Assembly: GCF_032362555.1 (NCBI RefSeq)
Contig: NC_083530.1
Coordinates: forward strand, 2,820,001 to 2,884,000
Length of the DNA: 64,000 nucleotides
DNA from: Amyelois transitella
Lineage: Eukaryota; Arthropoda; Insecta; Lepidoptera; Pyralidae
Direction: 5' to 3'
The notes below the pieces were generated by a model, which saw nothing but the letters and a program-made list of their open reading frames with translations, made no database searches and had not been told where the DNA came from. Shown here one piece after another: positions 21,501 to 33,500 of the stretch. The translations under genes and the position numbers were made by a program. The stretch's first letter is position 1. Every line of letters starts with the position of its first letter.

Positions 21501-24500
21501 CCTCGCCACTCTGGAGAGGAACCTGGAGTATGTTTTAATTTTAAGATAGACTAGATAAGGTAAAAAAAAATAGAATTATAAGCTCGGTATATAACAATAA
21601 TAAATAATGCGGAAATTAAAATAATATTATAAAAAAGAAAATGCTCATTTAATAGTATAGAATAGATTATTAGCCATTATTAAATATTTTTGGAGTGAAG
21701 AGTTATAATTATTTAGTAATATATTTAATTGTTAAATGTACCTAAGTACTTTTGAAATAATCACCGAGCTTGCATGAAGTGAGTTATGAATGTGGAGGTA
21801 GCGACAAAAGTATGCAGGTATCGTGGCAAGTGGAAGGATGAAGTCTCTGCCTACCCCTCCGGGATAGAGGGGTGATTAGGTAGTATAGGTTCCTTTGGAT
21901 TTGAAACTCACCAGTCTCTGCCTGTCATCATAACGGTTCGTCAACCTGTTGTGGAGCTAAACAGAAAATGTTATTTTTTAAACAGAACATGTTATTTTTT
22001 AAAATGAATACACTTAAAATACACATTCCCATCGTAAAAGGTGACTAAGGGAAAGGCTAATTAACTTAGTATTTTTCTTGCAGGCGATGGGCTAGCAACC
22101 TGTCACTATTTGAATCTCAATTCCATCATTTAGCCATGCAGCTGAACGTGACCTTTCAGTTTTTTCAAGACTGTTGGTTCTGTCTACCACACAAGGATAT
22201 AGACGTGACTATATGTAAGTATGTATGTATATCTTACAACCTTAACAATAAATATATATGAAATATCCGACAAAATGGTTCTTTTAGTAAATTATATAAG
22301 CTTTTCAAATGTTGCTAAGATTAGACGAATAGTTAAATAATGCTTTTCTGTATTGAGTTTTTTAAATTTCCTATTTAAAATAACTAGCTTTTGCGCGAAG
22401 CTTAGCTTCCGTGGGAATAACTAGAAAAAACTATCCTAATGTTTGAAGGTTTTGTATGTCTGTGCCATATATCATTAAAACTGTTCAGTACTTTTAGAAT
22501 GTTATCGTTCACACAAAATAAAAACATTAACTTTTTTCATATATTTGTACTTATAAATATATAATCTGTTTGTAAGTTTAAAAAAAAGTTGAACGTATAG
22601 GTACATTCAAAATATACCTATAGGAAATTGTCATAAATCCATCAGATTACTTACATCTGAATATCTGTGTTGATAATTATCATTTCTGTCATCTAACAGA
22701 GTCTGAAAACAAAAATATGTATTAATGCATGTAGGTAGATACATCGTTAAAAAATATGATTATAAAGCATTTTCCGAGGGTTAAGAAAACTTTATAATGA
22801 TACTAGAGGCCGCCCGCGACTTCGTCCGCATGGAAACCCTATCAATCCCGCGGGAACTCTGGGATAAAAAGTAGCCTATGTGTTATTCTGGGTCTTCAGG
22901 TACCTACATACCAAATTTCATGGTAATCGGTTCAGTAGTTTTTGCGTGAAAGAGTAACAAACATCCATACAAACTTTCGCCTTTATAATAGTAGTAGGAT
23001 GTATAGTTCTACATTTATTCATGTTTTTTAATGCAGACAATGTCCATGATTTAGATTTAAAAGATCTTTATTTGTTTATTGACGTCCGATGAAAATGCTG
23101 CAGTGTAGTTTGTTCCGCCGCTTCTTCGACACATGCGCTTTGGAAGCGGTGGTAGTTATAATTAGATTAAAGTGATGTGACGTCAATAAGTGATACCTTG
23201 TATCCAATTTTGAAAATAAATCTATTCTATTCTACGAGTATTCTATTCTATAGATGGGGTCAAAATGTTCTCCAGTGGAGACCTGGTACCGGAAAGCGGA
23301 GTAGTAGGACGGCTCCTCGCGAGATTCAAATTCAAATTCAAAATTTTTATTCATTACTATAGGATAACAGTATCCTTAATAATTAATATATCGCTTAATA
23401 ATTGTCAAAACGTATGGTTTAACAATATTGGTTGACGTCAAATAAATTACTTAAAACTAAGTTTACTGCCGCTTCCAAGGCGTCAGTGCAGAAGAAGCGG
23501 TAACAAAGTGCACTGCAGCATTTTCTTCAACAACGTCAACTTCACAATATTAATTAAACTTAGAATATAATGTGGACGAGAGAATACATTGTTCAGATTT
23601 GTATATTTATGAGATTTAATATTGAAAATATATATATATATTGAGATGAACTGATGACCTGGTGAAGTTCGCTGGGAAATGTTGGAAGCAGGCCGCCTCC
23701 AATGTAGAAGTTATTGAAAGAGGCCTATGTTCAGTAGTGGACGTAAAATAACTTGCCACGATCCCTGCATACATATAATCACGTCTATATCCCTAGCGCG
23801 GTAGACAGAGCCAACAGTCTTGAAAAGACTGATAGACCACGTTCAGCTATTTGGCTTTAAGATAGAATTGAGATTCAAATAGGGACAGGTTGCTAGCCCA
23901 TCGCCTAAAAGAAGAATACCAAGTTTATAAGCCTACCCCTTAGTCGCCTTTTACGACATCCATGGTAGAGAGATGGAGTGGTCCTTTTCTTTTTCTATTG
24001 GTGCCGGGAACCACACGGCATCCCTGCATACTTACTTCGTTCATTCGATATTCAAAACTCTCTCCATACCAGCTCGGTGGTTTAAAGTATTCTTGACCTG
24101 ACCTTTCGCCGGAACGTTGATAAAGGGGACATAAATTAATTTTGGATGTATGTACCTGGTGATCTAGATTCGATCTATCCTGATATAAAGCCTGTAATTC
24201 TTGCTGCAAATATTGTAACTGCAAAAAAAGAAAAAATGAGCAGAACTATTTCTGTACAATTTTTTGAATTAATGTTTTTTTTTTCACACGAACTTTTAAT
24301 GTTCTATATCAAATTGTCAAGATTTGATAATTGATCCAAAAGTTAAATATCATCGATGTTTCTCTCAATTTTATTTCCTCTTCTAATTCTAATATAATGC
24401 TTATCTTCCATATTTTGTGATATTAATATTTAGGTATATTATATACTAGAGGCCGCCCGCGACTTCGTCCGCATGGAAACCCTATCAATCCCGCGGGAAC

Positions 24501-27500
24501 TCTGGGATAAAAAGTAGCCTATGTGTTATTCTGGGTCTTCAGCTACCTACATACCAAATTTCATGGTAATCGGTTTAGTAGTTTTTGCGTGAAAGAGTAA
24601 CAAACATCCATACAAACTTTCGCCTTTATAATAGTAGTAGGATATTGTGTATTTACTATTGTAAGGTGAAAAGCACCCAATGTTATTCTTTAGGCTCCTA
24701 ACTATACATACATATGTACAATCTTTCATGCAAATAGGTTCAGTGGTTAGGACGTGAAAGACAAACAAACAACTACACATCTACAAGTATATACATATAA
24801 TAAAACAGTAAAAATATTTTGTCTGTACATTTAGTATTTTGAATGAAATGGATAATTTTATTTTAAACTTTTTGTTTGTCTGTCTGTATCTGACTGTATG
24901 ATCAAGATTCAACTCGAAATTTACGCGGACGAAGTCGCGGGCAGCATCTAGTTTATAATAATACTAAGTATGGTTTTACCTCTCTGTCTTGATCCAGTTG
25001 GTGTTGGTAACGTTGTTGCTGAAAAATATACAAACATACATACATATTTATACATTATTATTTGAATCTCAATTCCATCATTGAGCCATACAGCTGAATT
25101 TGTCCTGGTGGCTTTCAGTCTTCAGTCAGTCTTTCCAAGGCTGTTGGCCCTGTCTACCCCGCAAGGGGTATAGACATGATATATATACTGTATGTATTCA
25201 GTCTAATCAATGCATTTTAAATGTAAATAAGTACTTAATGAAGTACGTATTATTTACTATTTATAAGACTTCGCAGCCGTTGGAATTTTGGAAATAGCCT
25301 AAGTAATACACGAAGATGTAGTCTGTTTGTGTGACTTATTTCATCAACATCGATCGAGCGGTTTTGAGTTTATCACTATAAACAAAATAAATATTTTTTT
25401 AATTTTTTTTTGTATAAAAATTAACTTTTAAAACATCCCCACTTACTTGATGGCGGTCAGACCCATAATGTAGCTGCAAAAAAAAAACAAATATTAAATA
25501 ACTAGCTGTTCCCGCGACTTCGTCCGCGTGGAATAGTTATTTTGGGCATCATTGAAGCCCTCAAGGATGAATAATTTTCCCAGATTTTTTTTCACATTCT
25601 CCTTTATTTCTTCGCTCCTTATTATTGCAGCGTGATGTTATATAGCCTAAACCCTTCCTCAAATCAAAGCTATCACTGTACTTAGTATTTAAATTCAGCC
25701 TGATACATTCAGCATTTTTAATGTAAATAAGTACTTAGTATTTCTACTATGAGACTTCGTCCAAGGCTTCGTTACCAGTGGGATTTCCAGTAATAAATGA
25801 AGTCTATGTTAAAAAAACAATAAAAAAATGAATAAAAAAATGTTGCATAATAATATTACCTCATTATCACGATCCAAAAGATGATGTTGTTGGTGTTGCT
25901 AAAAAGATATATAATTTTATTATTTAAACTTAATTACTCAAACAAAAGATATCTATTTCGAAGGAATATGTTGGCAATATTTCCCTTTCCCGTGGGAAAC
26001 AGTAACTTATGTTACTCTAAGGAGGCTATTCTATATCTGTGCCAAGTTTCGCCAAAATCGGTCGCGTAGTTTCTGAGCTTCTCATTACAAACAAAAATAC
26101 AAAAACATAGCATAACATCGTCTAGTCTCTTTCCGTGACTAATTTCATCAAAATCGGTAAAGCAGTTAGGCACGAGAATAAAATCTCTACTTACTTGACG
26201 GCGATCAGAACCATATTGGTGTTGCAGGTGCAGCTGTAAATAAAAAAAAATTATTATAAGGCCCAATCAATTACTTATACTTATTAACTTAACTTATTAG
26301 CAATTCTTGTATATATGTATATAATCAGGATCTCGGAAACGGCTCCAAACGATTTTCATGCAAGTTACAGATTAGTGGCTTTTCGGCTCAAGGAATCGAT
26401 TTATCAAGGTCCTAGGTTCGAGAAAAGCTCGGTACCCAAGATATATAAACATTTTAAAAACCGCGTTTTAAGAAAATATATCAGCGCCATCTCAGGTAGA
26501 CCGAGCAAAGCTCGGTCAACCGGGTTCTTTATAGCCTGTGCCTGCGGCTTCAACTACGTGTAAAATACCTTCTAAGTTCTTCTCAGGGCATGACGAGAAA
26601 CGAACTTTCTTAAACGACGAGAAACGAAATTTATACAGGGTGACATTTAAAACAACTGCATCCTTTTAAACATAGACTATACCCATGCTTCTGAGCCGTT
26701 TGAGCCCATTTTTATTTAAATTAAATGTCATCATTTTCACATTTAAAAAGTCTCAAAAACTACGTCACACGCTTTATTAAAGACCAATAACTACAAAAAG
26801 AAATTAAAACTAAACATGTAAATAAATTATTTTTCTAGTATCAAGATCAAGTAAAGTACAGAGTTGTCGAGATCGCTCAGCTGAATGAATTGTGTCGTTG
26901 ACCTCTGAATCTTACGTGTCGCTTTTCCGCCGGCCGGGGTGATATAACGTATTTATGATCGTGGATTTTGATACTTTTATTTTTATTTTTACTTTCTGAA
27001 ATATGAACCGATATTTTTCTTTTAACGTTTTTAAATATCCTTTAGATGAATACACTTAACAGTTAAATTTATGCAGTTGAATTGAAAGTCACCCTGTATA
27101 ACAATTTTACCTCATTATCCCGATCCAAAAGATGATGTTGTTGGTGTTGCTAAAAAAGATATAAAACAAAATTACTCAAACAAAAGATGTCTATTTCGAA
27201 GAAATATGTTGGCAATATTTCCCTTTCCCGTGGGAAACAGTAACTTATGTTACTCTAAGGAGACTATTCTATATCTGTGCCAAGTTTCGCCAGTGTCGGT
27301 CCCGTAGTTACAGAGTTTCTCGATACAAACAAAATACAAAAACAATATGTTATAAGTATAGATAAATATTGATTAAGTCATAGCATAGCATCATCTTTTA
27401 ATTAAATTTGTATTTACTACGTTGTAATACCTCTTTTGATTTTTTTATATCATAAATTTAAATGCTGAACGTGGTCTTTCAGTGTATAAGTGATAATAAT

Positions 27501-30500
27501 GTATTTATGTATTTGGTAATTGCTGGAACATAGTGTTTTTATCTTACATGGTATTCTCGGTCTTGTTCATGATGAACAATAAACGTCACGATCCGCAACA
27601 GTGAGGAAGAGGATACCATCTTAACGATATTATTTATTTTGTAATCAAAGCTACATACATATCTCTGTACTTAGTACTATTTACATTTAGAATAATACAT
27701 TCAGCATTTTAAAAGTAAATAAGTGCTTAGTATTTCTACTATAATACTTTGACCAAGGCTTTGTATCCGGTGGGATTTCCAGTAATAAATGAAGCCTATG
27801 TTACAGATGAAGTTTGAATCTGTTCCTGTGACTAATTTCATCAAAATCGGACAAGCAGTTTTGTAACCAATTTTTTTATAAACAATTTTAAACAAAACAA
27901 TAATTTTGGAAGTTATTTATTAACAACAATAATAAAAATAATGGCACGACAATATAATCTCTACTTACTTGACGGCGGTCAGAACCATATTGGTGCTGCA
28001 GATGCAGCTGTCAAAAATAAAAAAAAAAACAATTATAAGGCCCAATCAATTATATACTTACTAACTTAACAATATTATAAATTAATATATTTATTTTATA
28101 GCTTACGCCTTCGGCTTCAACTCAAATTCAAATTCAATATTGTTATTCATTATTATAGGATACTTCATATCGCTTAATAATTGTCAAATCTTTTGGTTTC
28201 ACAACATTGGTTGACGTCAAATAAATTACTTAAAACTGAGTTTACTGTCGCTTCTAAGGCGTTAGTGCAGAAGAAGCGGTAACAAACTGCACTGCAGCAT
28301 TTACATCAACAACGTCAACTTCACAAATATCCAAACTTAGAATAGAATGTGGAAGAGAGAATAAATTGCTTCGTGCTAAATACCTCTTAAGTTCTTCTCA
28401 GGGCATGACGAGACACGAACTTTCTGTGATTGTTCTGGGTCTTGGATGTTTATCTATTTATACATACATACATACATATGGTCACGTCTATATTCCTTGC
28501 GGGGTAGACAGAGCCAACAGTCATGAAAAGACCGAAAGGCCAAGTTCAGCTAATTAGCTTAATGATAGAATTGAGATTCAAATAGTGACAGGTTGCTAAC
28601 CCATCGTCTAAAATAGAATCCCAAGTTTGTAAGCCTATCCCTTAGTCGCCTTTAACGACATCCATGGGAAAGAGATGGAGTGGTCCTATTATATTTCGTA
28701 TTGGTGCCGGTTATCTATTTATCATAAAAAATAGTATCGTTAAGTTGGTATTTCGTTACACAAGTTTCAAACTTACTTCGTGCTTACTCAATCAGTGTAA
28801 TCTGCCCCATATATAGAAACATATACATATTTTCAATTTATATAATAATTTTACCTCATTATCCCGATCCAAAAGATGATGTTGTTGGTGTTGCTAAAAA
28901 AGATTAAAAAACTTTATGATTTAAACAACTACTCAAACAAAAGACGTCTTTTTCGAAGGAATATGTTGGCAATATTTCCCATTCCCGTGGGAAACAGTAA
29001 CTTATGTTACTCTAAGGAGAATATTCTACATCTGTGCCAAGTTTCGCCAAAATCTTTTGCCAGCAATCATGCAATCAATCAATCGCCAGTTTTGAGCTTA
29101 ATTGCTTTAAATTAAACGAAACAATAATTAAAAAAATAATGGCACAAGAATCAAGTCTCTACTTACTTGATGGCGGTCAGAACCATATTGGTGCGGTAGG
29201 TGCAGCTGTCAAAAAAAAAAAAAACAATTAAGAGGCCATATTAATTTACGAACTTAACGATATTATAAATTTTAAAATTAATATGTTGTACTTATATACT
29301 TAATAGCTTACTAATTAATTCTATCCCTAAGCCAAACAGCTGAGCGTGGCTTATCAGTCTTTTCAAGACTGGTGGCTCTGTCTACTCCGCTTGGGATATA
29401 AACGTGATCATATGAATGTATGTAATTTACGGCTTTAACTACGTGCTTAATAAGTTTATATAGTAAATTATGTAAAACTCTTTGAATTCGATTCTTTCGA
29501 GAGTTTCTTGTATTTACTAAACTACGATGCTTCTGAACTGCATTGAAATTTATTTGCCAGGGTATGATGGAAAACGAACTTTTTCTATTTGGCGTAGGTC
29601 TTTTTGATGTTCATTTTTTTATTTTATTATTATTGTATGAAAGATCTTACAAAACATTAAGTTGGTATTAACTTAGCATAGCGAAACCACTAATGATTGA
29701 GATTACACTAAGAATTAAGTTAACGTCAATTAATCATATTGTATTACATAGAAGAAGAAAAATAACCAAGAATTGGACAAATACATATGTTTTTTTATTA
29801 TTTGGTCGCTTATTAATTATGGTTATGACAATATACATTTTTAAGGGAACTAAGGAAATGCTCTTTAAGTTTATATTTTATGTTTTTTGGCAATATATTT
29901 ACATAAGTACTTAATGATTGAGTATTATATTGTTAAATTAGTATCCCGTAACACCAGTTTCGAACTTACTTCGAGGCTTACTTAATCTGTGTAATCTGTC
30001 CCTTATATTATATTTAATTTAAATAATAATTTTACCTCATTATCGCGGTCTAAAAGATGATGTTGTTGGTGTTGCTAAATAAAGATAATCATTATTAATT
30101 GCGTCATCTATTAATTATATTAGTTTTAAATTAGGTTTTATTGCCTTTTTTTATTTCGGTATTTTTTTTAATATCATAAAAATTTATATACCATACAGCT
30201 GAACGTGGCCTTTCAGTATAGAATATATATATATATTGTATTTCATGTTTTTGGTAACTGCAAGAACATAGTGTTTTGTCCTACCTGGTAATCTCGGTCT
30301 AAGTCATGATGAAGCTGTAGAAAAATGAAAAATATATAAAGGTATTTGGTTGTTACTTACCAAAAAGGACAAAAACATCACTTAATGACAACAAAAGTCA
30401 TAATTAAATCTACTACCGCTTCTAAAGCGCAAGTGAAGAAAAAGCGGCGGAACAAACTACACGGCGTCATTTTCTCCGGATGTCAAGTTACGAATACATG

Positions 30501-33500
30501 TTAAATTTGAACCGTGGACGAATATTGTTTCCATTAAAACATAATGAATAAATGGGAATAATAATGTACTTAAACAATATAATATTCAAATCACTATATT
30601 GCATTTTCTGTGCCTTTAGAAATATTTAATAAAAAAACAATAATAAAAAAAAAATGGCACGAGAATAAATCTCTACTTACTTGATGGCGGTCAGAACCAT
30701 ATTGGTGCTGTAGATGTAGCTGCGAAAATAAAAAAAACAATTATAAGGCCAAATCAATTATACACTTACTAACTTAACGATATTATAAATTTAATATAAT
30801 ATTATAAAGCTGAAGGGTTTGTTTGTTTTAACGCGCTAATCTCAGGAACTACTGGTTGAAATTGAAAAAAAATATCGAGGAAGGCTATAAAACATAACGC
30901 TGCAACTATTAGAAGTAAAGAAATAAAGGAAAAAGTAAAGAAATAAAGGAAACTGCGATGCTTTTGAACTTCTTTGAAATTTATTCGCCAGGGCATGATG
31001 GGTAACAAACTTTTTCTAATTGGACTGGATTTTGTATGTTTATTTTTTAATAATTTAATCGTTTAGTTAGTATTATATCGTTAAGTTAGTATCTCGTAAC
31101 ACCGGTTTCGAACTAACTTCGAGGCTTACTCAATCTGTGTAATCTGTCCCTTATATTATATGTACTTTAAATAATAATTTTACCTCATTCTCCCGGTTCA
31201 AAAGATGATGTTGTTGGTGTTGCTAAATAAATATATTAATAATTAATTATATTAGTTTTAAATTAGATTTTATTTCCTCTTTTTATTTCGATATTTTTTT
31301 TTAATATCATAAATTTATATGCCGTACAGCTAAACGTGGCCTTTCAGTGTAGAAGTGATTAATGTATTTCATGTTTTTGGTAACTGCCAGAACATAGGGT
31401 TTTGTCCTACCTGATAATCTCGGTCTAATTCATGATGAAGCTGTAGAAAAATGAAAAATATATATTTGGTTGGTACTATTCAATATAAAGAAAATAGGAC
31501 AGCTTTTAAAAAAAAAACACTTAATGACGTCAACACAAGTTATAATTAAATCTACTGCCGCTTCCAAAGCGCAAGTGTAGAAGAAGCGGCGGAACAAACT
31601 ACACGGCGTCATTTTCTCCGGATGTCAATTAACAAATACAGGGTGACTTTTAATTCAACTGCATAAATTTAACTGTTAAGTGTACTAAAGGATACTAAAA
31701 ACGTTAAAAGAAAAATATCGGTTCATATTTTAGAAAGTACGAAATAAAATAAAAGTCTCAAAATCCACGATCCTAAATACGTAATATCATCTCGGCCGGC
31801 GGAAAGATCCTGTTAACTTATTTATCCCATTCTATTCCTGAAGGTATTATGTAAATAGTTTTCAGTATTCCTCAGCTCAGCTATTTTTTAACATTTTAAG
31901 CATATTATTATTTTTTTTTAAATCACCTGATGATCGTAGTCCCGATGAAGTTGCTAAAAAATATAAAATATTTTTTTTTATTTTGAACACTTTAAATATT
32001 CACACAAATATAGTCTATATATAACTCAAGTGCTTTTTTCACTGCGATTTAGTTTTCAAAATGTTAATTATCCATTCAAGGAGGTTCTTAAAATGTAAGA
32101 CTTTTCTTTAAAATCTTAATTTTATTAACTGACGACTAATCGTCATCGTGATAATGTTGCTGTTGATTAAAAAGGGTTATGTAAAAAAATCTTATTCTAT
32201 ACATAAAATCAAACTGTAACTGACCAATGTCTGTATATGAAAGATATAAATTATAAAAGTTTGTACTCGTATCACACGATAAAGTGCTCAGTTTTTTATA
32301 GGTGTTATGCTTATTGTAATTCAAAATCTGGTATAGGTAAGAATATTTCTCCCCTCACCCCACTTAAGGGGCAACACTTGCTTTTTTACATTATGGTAAT
32401 TATTTTATTATTTTTATTACCCCAAGCTCTAGTGAAAAAAATTCATTACAATCGATCTACTTTTTCGAATTTGTTATTTACCAACAAAAACCTAAATGTT
32501 TTCTCTTTAATAATATTTTTAATAATTTTATTTATTGAAAATTAATTTGAATTCTGAATAATAAGATTTACGGAAGAAAATAGTTAATAATTTTTTTTCT
32601 ACATTTATTAGACCCTTGATATGAAATTATTATTTGGTGATATGAAAAAAATTACTAACATTTCTATTATGGGGAGTAAAACTGATTGTTACTAACGACT
32701 TGACTATTTAAACTTTACCTATTTGTGAAATCTGTACTTTTTATTTTTGTCACCATGTAAAATTATGAAATTAGGTACACATCTATCGAAAATCATATCT
32801 TTATGTCTGTTTGTCGAATTTTCATTTGCTTATATTTTTACAGCAGTTAGGTTTCTATGAAAAATAAAGAAAAAAAAATTGAAAAAATGTTTCTACACTC
32901 GGTTTATCAGCTGATCGGTCTAAGTATGGGAAAAAATTTTTTTTTTATAAATACTGACCTGCGGCCGGAGCCGTTGCGACTGCTGATACTAGAAAATAAA
33001 ATCAATCAATCAATCATTAATCAGTTTCCTAATTAATATTATAAATGCGAAAGTCAGTTTGTTTGTTACCTCTTTACGGGTTATCTACTGAATTAATCTT
33101 CTTAAAATTATAAATAAATAATTAAATATATATATATAATAAGTTTGTTTATGTTTATGCAAATCTATACTAATATTATAAAGTTGAAGAGTTTGTTTGT
33201 TTGAACGCCCTAATCTCAGGAATTACTGGTTCGAATTGTAAAATTCTTTTTGTGTTGAATAGACCATTTATCGAGGAAGGATTAAGGCTATATAACATCA
33301 CGCTGCAACTATTATGAGCGAAGAAATAATAGAAAATGTGAAAAAAAACGTGGGATATTATTCATCCTTGAGGTCTTCAATGATGCCCAAAATAACTATT
33401 TCACGCGGACGAAGTCGCGGGCAAAGCTAGTATAAAAATAAACAAATACTTACAAGATGTTGTTGTTGTTGTTGTTGATGCTGTTGAAGACTCTGTAATT

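Larger units (their letters stand above)
25447..31440 (-). repeat. Tandem C-A-B exon-module array within the micro-exon gene
   Basis: Three exon types recur. C (10 codons): LHHELDRDYQ, LHHDLDRDYQ. A (13): QHQQHHLLNRENE, then QHQQHHLLDRDNE four more times. B (13): LHLQHQYGSDRHQ, LHLPHQYGSDRHQ, LHLQHQYGSDRRQ twice, and a short LHYGSDRHQ. Order on minus: C A B C A B A B (c) A B A B'. Intron sequence is duplicated with the exons (for example GGCCCAATCAATTATA beside B exons and TAATTTTACCTCATTATC at A donors). The exon at 24980-25018, QQRYQHQLDQDRE, looks like a diverged A. A complete C-A-B unit gives a 36-residue protein repeat. Confidence 0.85.

Noticed and set aside
25447-31440. CRISPR-like array from evenly repeated 39-bp units
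   Set aside because: The units are exons with splice sites and are separated by long, irregular introns in a eukaryotic genome.
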